Positions 25,001 through 37,249 of a stretch of 64,000 nt of DNA are shown one piece after another (the first letter of the stretch is position 1; each line of letters opens with the position of its first letter). The stretch comes from Channa striata (lineage: Eukaryota; Chordata; Actinopteri; Anabantiformes; Channidae), in contig CM065187.1 in assembly GCA_033026295.1 (NCBI GenBank), positions 19,626,388-19,690,387 on the forward strand, written 5' to 3'. A program made the position numbers and the translations under genes. A model generated the notes under the pieces. It worked only from the letters and a program-made list of their open reading frames with translations. It did not search any database and had not been told where the DNA came from.

Positions 25001-26557
25001 GATGCAGGTAACGATGCAGAAATGTGTTCTTGTTATATTTGTGTTCACTGTTACTTTCCAACTACCACCATAAACATATTAACAGCTGTAGCTGACACAC
25101 AGCAGTCAGCTAATGGACACAGAAAACTTTGTCAGGACGTGGTTGGGGTGGATGGATGGGTCAACAAGGAAGGGGACTTTCACACAGAAGACCCGAATTT
25201 GCTGAACAAATGGTTGTTTGTTGCTTAGTTGTAACAAGTCATGTGACGCGAGTCATGTCATATATGACGAACCACTGACTCAAACCCAATCCTTCATTTT
25301 TAAATTTTTGATAGTTAACTACACACCATTTTGGTGCAACTGTGAGAGTCTGTCCTTGGCTGTGCGAACACACAGGCCATCTGATTTCTCATATGTCCTT
25401 TTGTACGAGAGTTTAAGTTAATCTTAGGAACTTTATAAATGCTAAAGTTGAAGGAGATGTTGCGACTTCCCGTAGACGTAACTCTTGACAAAGTTTGCTG
25501 TGATTTACCAGTAGTTATTTTTGAAATATCATACAAATGTTATTACTTTTGAAACCTCTTCTAGCTACTGGGGCTTCGTGTTCATTTCTTCTTTTTCTTT
25601 TTCTTTTGATCCCATCATTTAACAATCTGCTCACACGTTCTGCACATTACTCATCCTTCTGTATCTATAGTTTCGGAGGAACATAACTACACATTCATCA
25701 AGTGTTAGTCGAGTCACATCGGCCTGCGTAGGCGAACTGTGGACACCACAGTATTACTCTGCAGACAGAGTCGCTTGTGGTAACACAGTCAGCTGCTGCC
25801 TAAAATGTTTGTTTCGTTCATTTAACTATGTTGTTTTCTGTGGTTATTGTACATTGAACAAATACATCACTACACCATGATATTAGCTTACAGATAGTTG
25901 TGATTCATTGAAGATAATCGTCAGAACTGCCCATCATTATTTAAAGGAGCAGATTGCAGCCACTGCTTCCACTTGTTTTATTAGCTACTGTAGCTCACAG
26001 TGTTTATGGATCATCTTTTAAGCTCTTTCAAAGCAGCTGATTTCATTTCTGGTGTGTTTACTGTGGTGTAATTCAGAGTACATCCCTGTCCCACGAGTTC
26101 CATCTTTAACTTGTGTTGTTTTACAGAACAGGGGGAGTAACCTGGCTCCCTGGGGGGTGTACTCCTTACTGACAACATGGGGAAGATTGTGTGGGATGTG
26201 TGATCAGTTGAACTTTCCTGAGAGCAAATGCACAGTCGACAGCTGCACACAGTGCCGGTCTGCTCTGTCGATAGTGAGAGTATCCGAATTGTGCAGTTTT
26301 GTTGTTTGCCATCACTGATGTTACCGAATTCATCTGAATCGACAGGGGAGTACAGACGAATCAGGACTTGTCTGTCAGTGATCTGTTCCCTTATTTAGAA
26401 CAAAGAGGATCTTTAAGCTTTAATAAGCCTCTCAAATTCTTGGCAATTGACACTGTTTGAGAGCAAAAACTGCATACTCGTAAACCGCGACAGTAAAATA
26501 AACAACAAAATACAGATCTGCACTTGTAGGAGAAAAATAGAGAACGTGATTTTCACA
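22033..26557. other. Intergenic DNA, no gene seen
   Basis: Non-coding sequence. The longest ORF (22239-22631, - strand, 130 codons) has no recognisable domain, and I treat it as chance. Confidence 0.5.
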
Positions 26558-26577
26558 GACACACACACACACACACA

Positions 26578-26611
<34 letters not shown>
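26558..26611 (+). repeat. CA microsatellite
   Basis: Imperfect (CA)n run interrupted by a single cagaca unit near 26577. Confidence 0.95.
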
Positions 26612-26615
<4 letters not shown>

Positions 26616-27789
26616 CTTCAAATTATGTTGATTTTGTCTTTAATCCCAAATCCCTTAATAGATGTTACTCAAGGTCACACAGCCGCTAATAAATATCTTT
26701 ATCACAAATCTGCGGTCTTGTCACATAACCCGAGTCCAGAAAGTGGACCTGAGTTGAGATGGAGAGAGGGATTGAGCCTGGAGGCGTGGGTAAGGAATAG
26801 AGGGTGAGGAAGCTACTTGCACTTCCCTGGGGGGACTGAAACATTTCTCTGGTTTTCCCAGGCTGAGTCAGGACGTCTCTTGAAAGTTCTCCCCCATGTA
26901 CACTAGAGGCACCCAGGCTTTGTTGTTCAAGTGTAGCAAATGTATCATATGACATTCTTAAAAGTATGGAAAAAATACTAAAATACACGTTCTGAGCAAA
27001 GCTTTACAGAATTGTATACTCAGAGGTCAGTCTAGATAAAGCACGTATAAAAACTCTAAAAACGAGTCCCATCAGCTGTCACACTTTGATGCACATTTTG
27101 ATTACAGCTTATCAATACTCAAAATTCCCCTATAAGACAATTTCATTTGCAGTAATACTCCTAAAAAATCTGAATTAATTACAAATATTAAATTTTAAGT
27201 GGATGAAGTGTTTTATTTGAATGTTTAATTCACTTTTTCTTTCATAACAGAGGAGTTGACCTAAGAATAGATGCAAAACAATTTTTTCATATAATAAGTT
27301 TGTTGTATCTAATATAATATATGTTGCACATAATAGCTTGATAAATGTTTAGCATGTTTTTGGAATAAAACAGTCTCTAGACCCCTCACTTCTGGGAAAG
27401 GTTGGTAAATGTATCATAACAGAGGAATGCACCAACATTATTAGTGTTTCCAGTTTTTGGAAACCAGAAAGGGGAGCATTGTGGTCTTAATAAACTTTTA
27501 TGATAAGCTTTATGTGTAAGGACTGTGTTTGATTCTGACATTTTGGGTGAACAAATTTACACTTGTTCACATGCTTAGCCAGAAGATGTGGAATATTCAG
27601 CTTTTATATGTTTCCACTGTTACATATGTACATATGCAGATCACAAGATGCTTTATTCTTAATTTCTTAATTAATATGTTGTTTGTACAGTTACTATGGT
27701 TGTTTTTCTATGATCTTGTTTAAGTTAAACAGAAGTGTACATTGTTCTGTGTAGGTTCTTTGTTGCCTGTTCCCATTTGCTGCTGGATC
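26612..27789. other. Intergenic DNA, no gene seen
   Basis: AT-rich non-coding DNA with no recognised feature. Confidence 0.5.
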
Positions 27790-27850
27790 ACAAGAATTTC
27801 CCCACTGTGACATAAATAAAGACATATCTTATCATATCTGATCTTATGCT
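27790..27850 (+). mobile_element. LINE 3'-tail fragment
   Basis: aagaatttccccactgtgac, then ataaataaag and a decayed atctt/atcat tail. It is the same kind of end as 21703-21767 in the opposite orientation. Confidence 0.6.
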
Positions 27851-30800
27851 ACTCACTGAGTCTGCAGGTCTATTACAACATTCTGTATCCACGTGGTTTA
27901 GGGTTGTATCAACCAGCTGGACTGGCTGGACCACTTTCTTTCACTCAGGTCGTGGTGACGACCTTTGCCTTCCTCCCATGTTTCCCAGTTAGATACATGA
28001 GTGGAAATCTGACTGCATATTGCTGCATCCACCCACATGCTGTTGAAACTATCCACAGGTTAAATTCTGGTCATCCGTCAAGAGTTTACTTTAGTTAAGT
28101 TCATTTAATGATCCATAGACGTAACTTTAAATTCCCGATGCCTGCGGCATATTGTGATTTTACACAACCTCAGATAGATTACAGCTACCCACAGCAGGCA
28201 CGTCCCTGGGTTTACCCTTATTCTTGTCATGCATTTAGCTTATGCACAGTTTCTCTGTCCTGCCAGCCATCTTGCTTCAGCAGTTGAATATTGTAGTGCC
28301 ACTCTATTATTATTGTGTCAAAGCCAGATGGAGTGTAAACCAGTCTGCACTACCTGGCCATTTTCTTAGAGGAGTAAACCATGTGCTGCCCTGAAGGGAA
28401 AACAACTTAAGAGAATGCCAGGACAGAGCAGAGGTGGAATACTTGTAAAAATACTTATGCTTAAAAAGAGTGTGATAAAAATTTAGTTTAAAGGTACATT
28501 TAACACTCAGAAGCACAAAAACAGCACTTTGTTCGCTGTAACTATTCCAAAAGCTACAAACTAGGTTGTGTAAAATTATGCTGACAGCCATAGTTAAAAT
28601 GAGGCTTTAGCTGTTTGATTTGGACAAATCAAGTGACGGTTTATGAAAATTATAGTCTCTTCGTACCAAATTCCCTCTTTATCTTAATGTTTCTCATGGG
28701 CTACTCAGTGAGAAAATATTGTCTGAAATGTTGGTTCTTAAAACTGTAGCTTTGGAAAAATTTCAGCATCATTTGTCAAACTCAGACTGATGAGGTCCCA
28801 TGTCAGATGCAGCTGAACTATTTTTACGCTGAGCAAAGAATCTGGATTTTCCTTTTTCAGGGTTGTCTGAGGTCAGAGTTGACAAAATGTGAACATGTAA
28901 ACTTTACACATGGTTCAACAAGAAAGTACAAGACGTTGCATCAAGAGGTGTTAGTTGAAAGGCAGTTGCATGCAACAAATGAATAAAATTAGAAGCAGAT
29001 ACACCTCTTCCTTCCTGTTATGTGCAACTTCCCACTCAAACACAAAGTCAAACACAATTTTATCTTGAGCTAAACCTGCAATCATGCTAAAAATAAAATT
29101 CCACTTTCACATTAATGGGGAAACAGTAAATTCTGCAGGTATCAACATCGAAATCAGATCATAGTCCAGACTAGTGATAAGACCAGCAGCCCCTCTACTG
29201 AGACACGAGGGATATGGTTGTGGGTTGGTGTCACACATGTCAACTGCCAATAAAGAGTCAGAAAAATGTTCCCTACTTTGGTAGGATACAACTGTGTCAC
29301 AACTGTGTCTATTAGAGATGTATAATGTGCTGTAAAATCATACAAAGTGTCACCGACTACAGCTTCTTCTTTAGTCTTCTTCACTATCGGAAGCAAAAAT
29401 GAACTGCACACAATTATTGTGCATGGTGTCCGAGACAATCTATCATTAAAGTCGTCTTTTTCTCTTCATGCGACAGGCTTCTTATAATAAACTGGTATCA
29501 TTGGATGTTTGGAACAACGTACAAACATATACATATGAAGAAGCAAATCTTAAACATTTTAAAGCCACACTTATTTTTTGTAGGACACTAGCTGGCTGAA
29601 AAACATAATAATATATAAAGTTTTCTGGCCAGTGTGTTAGCAAATAATTTCCTGCTTACCCTTGCGTTAAAATTGCTACATTAGCATTCTTTAGGCGTTG
29701 TCCTCCTGCCAAAGAGATAAGTGCAGGATCAATATTCTCTCCAGTGTTTTAGTTCTGGCTCGGGGTCAAACAAAGGTCAGGTAAAATATTTTTTGCTTTT
29801 CAGCAGAAATTTTTCTAACGTTTCTTCACTAGCTCCCTTGTGGTGCTATTTTCATAATAAATGATGTGTTTGACTGAGTCATTTCCCAAGAACTGGCTGA
29901 AAACAGGGTGCATTACATCACTGAAACATACAGTAAATTAAAAAAATGCTAACATATTTTAAAAAAGGCTTTAGAATTTGTAGGGCTCTTTCTGTAGACT
30001 GTCAACTGATAAGCTGTTCATAACAGAGGGTGATATTTCACACCATTTAACATCAATAACCCATAATGCCACAGGAGTATACCAAAAACTGATACATATG
30101 ATAGAACACTACTTTTAACAAAAAAAGCACAATGCTTTCACAAATATCAGTCAGAATGACACATACAGTTTTTTTTTAACAAACTATTCCAACTATACAA
30201 CCTTGCAGCCCAATAAAGTTCCACAATCATAACAGACATTGGTTTGTAATGTTTTTAAATTAAAAGCATTGGGTAATAATGTTGTGGCTGATTGGTGTAC
30301 ATTGTCTATGGCAAGGTTGTCTGAGAATAGGGGACTTTTCAGCACATTCTCTTCCTCTTTGTGTCTCTACATTGAAAAACATCACCCTGGGGTCACAGGA
30401 AGTGGTACCTCTCTTAAGGTTTCCGCAGTATTCTAGTGGCATAGACAACCACACATAACTTGACTACAAACACTAACATCCTGTCCTGAAACATTTTGTT
30501 TACTAATCATACGTAACATAATTGATTTGTTAGTCACTCTGTTTGAATCAAAGGATACACTAGCAACAGCCTGTGTCTTAACAAACATGAGTATATTTAT
30601 CTGCTGCAGCTGTTGTTGGTGGCCTCCAAATAAAACACAGCAAAGGCTAACAAAAATGTTTTGTGTCCAGTGACATTTTGCATAAATGTTTAAAAAAAAT
30701 ATTTGTTGCCAGGCACAGTTGAGAACAATTAACAGTGATAGGAGTTTTTCTTGGTGTAGGCATGGCAAATATGAAAAATTCCTCTATAAGACAACAACAA

Positions 30801-30912
30801 ATATGAAATATTTACACGATACTATAATACATTAAAAGCAAGAAAGTAACATCATGCAATAGAAAAAGTTAAAACGTGTGCTCTATTGGTTTGGTTAGTA
30901 CGTGTCAACAAA
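27851..30912. other. Intergenic DNA, no gene seen
   Basis: AT-rich non-coding DNA. No gene or strong repeat was recognised. Confidence 0.5.
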
Positions 30913-31127
30913 GCCTCCAGATGACATCACGTGGAGGAACCTTCACACCACACAGTGGAGTTTTTAATCATGTTCAAACTGCTATTCTAGAAGTCCTTCA
31001 AATGACATCATCTGAACTCCTAATGATAAAAAACTCCTCCAGGTGATGTCATCTGGGGGAGTTTTTCAACTTGAAGCGGAGACATAATTTAAAACAGAGA
31101 AATTTAAAACCATCAAAACTGACGTCA
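30913..31127. promoter_or_regulatory. Cluster of four CRE/ATF-like octamers
   Basis: TGACATCA occurs at 30922-30929 and 31003-31010, its reverse complement TGATGTCA at 31044-31051, and a consensus CRE TGACGTCA at 31120-31127. The first three lie inside similar 25-38 bp palindromic units built on 'ccagatgacatca'. The cluster is about 3.5 kb upstream of the ptger4 start codon. The octamers are seen directly. A regulatory role is inference, and the repeated units could instead be a fold-back mobile element. Confidence 0.4.
31029..31066. repeat. 38-bp near-perfect palindrome
   Basis: The left arm (31029-31047) and right arm (31048-31066) match at 16 of 19 positions with no loop. The outer bases are aaaaactcc and ggagttttt, and the centre holds TGATGTCA. 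It is the most complete of three related palindromic units in this 160-bp segment. Confidence 0.85.
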
Positions 31128-31622
31128 CCCTTTAAAACTGATGGACATTTTGTTCTGCGTCTCAAAATTCGTAACATGACGCAAAAGAATACTTAGAATA
31201 CACGACGGAACCAGCGGTTAAGAGGTTTCATTACCACAAGTCATTTGCATGATAGCAGGGTGCATTCACACGCTTCAGACCTTTGTGAGTGTGTGAACAC
31301 AAACGTGTGAAATGCAAAAGTCATTAACAGTGTAAACATGCCATGGAACCATTTGCATAAACGCTGAATAATGGGAGATGCATTTTTTTGGAAATATTTT
31401 CTGAAAAAAAAAACTTTTTATCATTACATGTTGTGAGGATCACATCTGTCATCACCGTGACTAACGCGACTTCACCAAAGACTTGCACTGTAAATCAACA
31501 AACACAATATCTTAAGCTGATAAAACGCAGTCACGATCCTTCGTGTCTTTATCGAACACACCCATTAAACATACAAATTGGTGGTGGAAAAGGTAATGGC
31601 AGCAGTGTTTTCATAACTCACT

Positions 31623-31960
31623 GAATCACCTTTGGCAAAAATAATGTCATGCAAGAGCTTCCAGCAGCTGTCGATTAGACCTGTACAACTTTCAGGATCT
31701 AATTTGGACCATTCTTTCGTACAGAGCTCGGGCTTATTCTCAGGACGTCTGATCGTGAAGTCATTCCACAGCATCTCGTTTGGGTTGAGGTCTGGGCTCT
31801 GAATGGGTCACTTTGCGTCTCCAAAGACATTCTGTAGCAGATTTACTTCAGTGTTTAGGATCTTTGTTCTGCTGCATCGCTCAGCTTTTTCTGAGCTTTA
31901 GCTTGCAGACAGTCCCCGTGACATCTTCCTGTAGGTCTCCTACAGGACCAGCAGATAATT
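31623..31960. mobile_element. Decayed repeat, probably DNA transposon
   Basis: Contains 'caagagcttccagcagctgt', 'tcattccacagcatctcgtt', then tgggttgaggtctgggctctga and ttctgctgcatcgctcagct. I recognise these blocks as a widespread high-copy fish/vertebrate repeat, most likely a non-autonomous DNA transposon. Class and ends are uncertain. Confidence 0.5.
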
Positions 31961-34200
31961 TGAGGAATTCAGTGCAAATCAACAGCTCTTGAGCATAACT
32001 TTTTTTTACTCCCATCAGTTAATGCTATTTGTGAGCAGCACACCGACACTGTTGGACTCCAATCTCTGCACTGGACTTCAGGGTTTACAACAAATGACTC
32101 TGAAATATGGTGACATCAGAAGCCTCGTGTTGCTATATCTTTTTACATGACTGTGTCTTATCTGCTTAGTTATATGATGTTTGTTGATATGTGTGACCTT
32201 GGTGAAGATCAAATCACATTTCTTTAGCAACTTATGTCGAAAACCAGGAAATTACTTGTTCTTGCAACTGTACATTGCGATGGCAGCCGACGTTGTCTGA
32301 TGGTTTGAAACGTTTTGAGGTTTTATTAAAATAAAAGTGAAGTGGGCTAAATGCTTACCAAAACATCACTACACTCACATATTGCACATATAATTTTAAA
32401 TGTAGTTCTATGTTATTCACCTTTATACTTTCAACCACTTCATGTATGCAGAAGAATTAATCAAGATAGAGCTAGTCTTCATTGTTTTCAAAGTATGGCA
32501 TGGGTTTTGACATCAAATGTAATGTTAACAAGAGTAATATCATACCTGATTGGAATAAAGGAGTCACAAAATCAGCAATTTCTAGTTTCCTCCTGTCTGC
32601 TGTTGCTCTCTATAGCTGTATGGGCATTAAATATTTAGGTCTTTAAGTAATTAGTCATCTGCAGAGTTGTGCAGCAATGCTGAAAGTTACATGCACAAAC
32701 TGAAATGCCGGTTTGTTAATTGAGGATGTGCTCAGCGACGGTAAAGAGTTTAGTGTTTAAAGCGATATACTGCCCACCTGCAGGGTAAAGAGTGACAGCG
32801 GCTCATGTTCCAGGAAACTGAAGTAGAAGTCGTATGTTTGCATGTGCTTGTGCACCCACTTGTTTGGCTATAATCTGAAATCTAACGTACAGATGTATGT
32901 GCAGCGTGATGATGTCTGCCAGCACTGTCAGATTGTCACTGAATGGCCCTAAGATAAACTCAGGTCAGGTTTTCATCTCATTTGTAAAACTACTGTTGTT
33001 CTGCTTTTTATGGTAATGTTTGCTTATTGTGGAGTGTTTTTGGAATGTGTGTGTGTGTGTGTGTGTGCTCTGTAGACGTCTCTTTGCATAATGTTTAAGA
33101 GAACAGAATTATCCTATTTCTCAGGGCTCCAAGCTGAGTCAGCCTCTACTATTAATATGATTCATTATGAAGCAATACTACAAGATCATTTAAAGTACTT
33201 TTACTGTGTTGTAAATAAACTCTGAGATCTGCAGTAGTAAAGTCTACAACAAACACATAATTGTACAGAAAATTAAATCATCCAGCAAAAAAAGAGTGAA
33301 CAACTGCTTATAATTTTCTTAATAAGATTCAAGATTCAGACAACTTTGTTATTCACAGTGGAATATCACTTCAGACTCATTCACTCAAATTAAAGTACAA
33401 TTTTATATGAGCATGTAATAATTCTTATATAATTTCTATAAGATCATTAAGATAAACGTAGTAAGGTAAATGAATATACTTGAGTATATTGACATATTTC
33501 AGAACAGCAGTTCTTTTAAATTTCACAACTATGACCCATTAGTCTCCAATTACAATATTTTCTGAGTGAATTCCACTTTTTGACCAGACGACATGTGATG
33601 AGTCTTATCAATAACAAACACTCCTGAATTATTAGATTTCTTTAGTTCATTGGGAGCAGAAGTATCAGCGGCCATGTGAAACCACTTTCATCTCTCAGTG
33701 TTTTCAGTTCTCTCTTTAAACCCCAGACCGATGAGTCTGGCTTCACCCACACATGTGCATGTTGTTGTTGTCCTATGAATAAAAATGTAACTCGAAACAG
33801 AGGCAGGACGATCTCATCATGTGTTTGAAGAAAAGAGGGCGATGGGAATTAGTTGGAGTTGACTTGACTTTTTGAAATGAACAAACGTGCTCACATGTTT
33901 CACGTGAAATATTGTGGCACTGAAATGAAAGAATTATAATAATTACTTCTGAAATAAAGTACACGAGGAATATTAGGACACTCATAGTGTACCTCAAAAT
34001 TGCACCTAAGCACAAGCGTGTGGAACAAATGCGCATCGTGTCTTTTCCACCTGGGGGTTAATACGAGTTAAACACGTGGTTATTCCTACTTTTTATGGAA
34101 AATGACAGCGAGTGTGATGAGGGAGCTGATGAACTCCCATCTCCGGCTCTCTAGTTCAAAGAAAGGCAGACTTCAGCATTGATACTGAACTGAAACTTGC
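31961..34200. other. Intergenic DNA upstream of ptger4
   Basis: Non-coding, AT-rich sequence that includes a (GT)n run at 33046-33067. No gene was recognised. Confidence 0.5.
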
Positions 34201-34580
34201 GCTGTGGCTCGAAACCTAAAGGCCGCTTGTCGCTCACCTTGTCTGGTGCTGACAGCTCACTGGCTGCACAGCGAAGGAGGAGTCGGCGTCGGTCGACCAA
34301 GAACCAACTTCCCTGTCAGTCTCAAGTGTGAACACGGCGTCGAAGCATCGTTTGCAAAGCGCAGACACCAAGAGTTCGACCCTCCGCATTTGGATTTCGG
34401 GTGTTTGCGTCCAGAGTTGAGGACTATGGAATTTAACATCCGTGCGTAAAACGGGCATCTGGAGACGATGGGTTTAGTGACCGGAGCATCGCTGGAAAGT
34501 GTCACTACATCGGGGGCAGGAGGAGAAACTTCCCCCAGTGTGAGAGAGTGAAAGACAGACGGACAGACACGCAGACAGAC
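34201..34580 (+). promoter_or_regulatory. ptger4: ptger4 5' flank and probable 5' UTR
   Basis: Composition changes sharply here from AT-rich to GC- and CpG-rich, and stays so into exon 1, as at a CpG-type promoter. No clear TATA box was picked out, and the transcription start cannot be placed. The ATG at 34548 is in frame with the receptor start at 34581. Confidence 0.45.
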
Positions 34581-35363
34581 ATGAACACCACAGCCGCGGC
34601 GGCTCGATTCCAGCCGCCCACCATCCCGTCAATTATGTTCATTTTCGGGGTGGTGGGGAACGTCGTCGCCATTGTGGTTCTGCGGATATCGCGGAGGGAG
34701 CAGAAGGAGACCACGTTTTACACGCTGATATGCGGCCTGGCGGTGACAGACCTGCTGGGCACCCTGCTGGCCAGCCCCGTCACCATCGCCACCTACGTGA
34801 AGGGCTCCTGGCCGGGAGCGGAGCCGCTGTGCCAGTACTCGGGTTTCATCCTGCTCTTCTTCTTCTTGGTCCAGCTCAGCATTGTGTTTGCGATGTCCGT
34901 GGAAAGATACTTGGCGATAAACCACGCGTACTTCTACAACGAGTACGTCAACCAGAAACTGGCCGCGCTCACTCTCTTGGCCATTTACATTTCCAACATC
35001 GTGTTTTGCGCGCTGCCCAACCTGGGACTCGGACATGTGACGCGCCAGAAGCCGGGAACCTGGTGTTTCATCGACTGGCACAACAACAACGACACGACAG
35101 TCATGACTTTCAATCTGATGTACGCGGGCGTGAATTCGGTCACCGTGTTGGCCACCGTCGTGTGCAACGTGCTGGTGTGCGGGGCGCTCATCCTGATGCA
35201 CAAGCGCTTCATCCGACGCACGTCTCTGGGCACGGACCGGCGGCGCATCGCGGATCTCCGGCGCAGGCGGAGTTTCGGACGCTTAGCGGGAGCAGAGATC
35301 CAGATGGTGATCCTGCTCATCGCCACCTCCGCCGTGGTTCTCATCTGCTCCATACCGTTAGTG
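34581..35363 (+). CDS. ptger4: ptger4 coding exon 1 (N-terminus to TM6)
   Basis: Encodes residues 1-261, ending ...LICSIPLV in TM6. The donor is gtg|gtgagt at 35364 in phase 0. The exon is GC-rich, which also creates long meaningless ORFs on the opposite strand. Confidence 0.93.
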
Positions 35364-36952
35364 GTGAGTGTTTCCGCACAGCGGAACCATTTACATTCAG
35401 AACGGGCCGTGCGCAGGAGAGACTTTTAGACCAAATGAATGAACGTAGGAGAGCAAACTAGCGGGGATGGTATAGAGGCCTAACGACATGCAACTTGAAC
35501 TGTGTGTTCCAGGTTCAGGTATTTGTGGTCAGATGACGCACTCTCAGGGTTTCACTACGCCTGTGAGCGTGCTGGAAAACTGTGTGGCCCTCAGCCAGTC
35601 AGGCAACTTTCAGGCGCTGTTCGGAAACTCCAGCAACTGAACTGTCTTCATCCACAGATCCGTACAGAGAGAGATTCCCAGATGTCAAATCACAAGCAGA
35701 AATCCAAAAACACTGTAGTGATAGAGCAGGCTTACCGTCTCTGTGTTTAAACAGGTGGATTCAAACATGCCCTTCTAACAGGCCTCCGAATATGACAAAT
35801 ATTCCATATAATGTTTTGTTATGTTTCAAACAGTGTGTGAAGTTATTCCCGGATTTAATGCTGGGTCGATCACTTTCACTGAAATCATCTATGAATGACT
35901 TCATTTATTTCATGAAATGTCAGACATCTGTACTTCTAGTTTGGTGAGGAGTTGGTTATGTGACCCCGGGGAAAACTAGTAGTTTTCTTATTATGAATGA
36001 TGGTGAGACATATATGTGTTTTTACTGGCCTCTTGCCATCTCTGCACTGCTCTGTTACATTCAGCCCCAGTGTCTGCTTAGCTTCGACCAACCACACAGA
36101 AATATCTCAAACAAATTATTTCACAAACCGCTTTAAAGATTGTTGAGATTCCACTGTTCTTCATGTGAGAAACATACGATTTTTCCAACACAGTTTGTTT
36201 CATTATTAAGTTGTGGAACACTCCTATTTGTTATATTTTTATAACAATGACTATTTGAAGCTCGAGCAGGAGCACAGAGAGGGAGCAGGGACATAGAAAA
36301 GTACAGTTTAGTCTCGCCAGCACAAATTGCATTTTTTAGCTTTAAGTAACTAATTTAACTGTTTTGTCTTTCGTGTCTTCAGTTGAGGATCTTTGTCAAC
36401 CAGCTGTACAGAAACCAGAACGAAGAGCCTTTAGGGTTGAATAAAGACCTCCTAGCCATCCGCATGGCCTCCATCAACCCCATCTTGGATCCTTGGATCT
36501 ACATCTTGCTCAGAAAGACAGTGGTCCTCAAGCTAATGGAGAAAATCAAGTGTTTGTTTTGCAAAATGGGCGGGCGGGGACGAAGGGGAGGCCGTTGTGC
36601 CGACGGCCCCCTCTGCTCCTCCATCGTCTCTCAGGATTCCCCATCACTGGTGTCACATGAACTGCGGGAAATGGTGAGCAGCTCGCAGACCTTCCTGTAC
36701 CCGTCAGAGAGAAACAGTGTGAGGCTGGGGTCATTTCAAGCTGCCGCACAGGGCGGCTCCAGTTCACCACCTGCACAGATGTTACAGGGCCCCCGGGAGG
36801 TCGAGGGGCATCGGAGGGGGCTTTCAGACAGTCCTTTAGAGGACACGGCACCCAGTGGGCCACGGACAGACCCTCCAATGTGTCTCAAGGACCAGACTTT
36901 CAATGTGAACTTTACGGATGAGAGTGGCAACATGCAGGAGAAATGCATCTGA
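34581..36952 (+). CDS. ptger4: Prostaglandin E2 receptor EP4 subtype
   Basis: Two coding exons, 34581-35363 and 36383-36952, join to a 450-residue class A GPCR. EP4 receptors bind PGE2 at the plasma membrane and raise cAMP through Gs. Visible features: N-glycosylation sequons at N2 and N170; TM1 FIFGVVGNVVAIVVL (about 20-34); ETTFYTLICGLAVTDLLGT (43-61); C84 and C162 as the expected disulfide pair; ERY (108-110) in place of DRY; GTWCFIDW (159-166), the prostanoid-receptor ECL2 signature; basic third loop RRTSLGTDRRR; and TM7 with R288 (prostanoid carboxylate-binding arginine) and DPWIY (297-301) replacing NPxxY. A long Ser-rich tail ends in EKCI, as in human EP4. I chose ATG 34581 over the in-frame ATG 34548 because the latter adds only MKDRRTDTQTD, which is unlike the family. 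The intron in TM6 sits at the position conserved in prostanoid receptors. The third loop is shorter than in human EP4. Teleosts have several ptger4 paralogues, and which one this is was not resolved. Confidence 0.95.
35364..36382 (+). other. ptger4: ptger4 intron
   Basis: A 1019-bp phase-0 intron with a gtgagt donor and a 'ttttgtctttcgtgtcttcag' type acceptor (pyrimidine tract then cag at 36380-36382). No element was recognised inside. Confidence 0.85.
36383..36952 (+). CDS. ptger4: ptger4 coding exon 2 (TM6 end, TM7, C-tail)
   Basis: Encodes residues 262-450, starting LRIFVNQLYRNQ. TM7 is LLAIRMASINPILDPWIYIL, then a helix-8 region KIKCLFCKMGG, then a Ser/Pro-rich tail with many potential phosphorylation sites (VSSSQTFLYPSE). 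Stop TGA at 36950-36952. Confidence 0.94.
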   Translation: MRIFVNQLYRNQNEEPLGLNKDLLAIRMASINPILDPWIYILLRKTVVLKLMEKIKCLFCKMGGRGRRGGRCADGPLCSSIVSQDSPSLVSHELREMVSSSQTFLYPSERNSVRLGSFQAAAQGGSSSPPAQMLQGPREVEGHRRGLSDSPLEDTAPSGPRTDPPMCLKDQTFNVNFTDESGNMQEKCI

Positions 36953-37213
36953 GTCAGCATGATCTCAACTAGGATCTTCACTCTTATAGGACTGTCTCAG
37001 TACAACAGACAGGAATTAATGAAAGCACTGCCAAAATGTGATAATTAAAGATAAAGCTTCTGAAGACTGAATCATCATCCATCGACCTGTAGATATCTAG
37101 TGGACTGCTAATTAAATGGCGTTTGACAGATGTGTCATTCAACTAAAACCAACCCACATCTTTCAGTGTATTACTCCTCAGTGCGAACCCAACCACAAAC
37201 ACCATTTCCTTAA

Positions 37214-37215
<2 letters not shown>

Positions 37216-37248
<33 letters not shown>
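37216..37248 (+). repeat. CA microsatellite in ptger4 3' UTR
   Basis: Uninterrupted (AC)n run of about 33 bp, followed by an A-run at 37252-37261. Confidence 0.95.

Positions 37249-37249
<1 letters not shown>

Noticed and set aside
34548..34580. Upstream in-frame ATG for ptger4
   Set aside because: Would add MKDRRTDTQTD, a repetitive basic stretch not seen in EP4 receptors. ATG 34581 gives the usual short N-terminus with an NTT sequon.
34629..35201. 190-codon ORF on the minus strand opposite ptger4 exon 1
   Set aside because: GC-rich shadow of the receptor reading frame. The + strand product is an unmistakable GPCR, and the reverse product has no family features.
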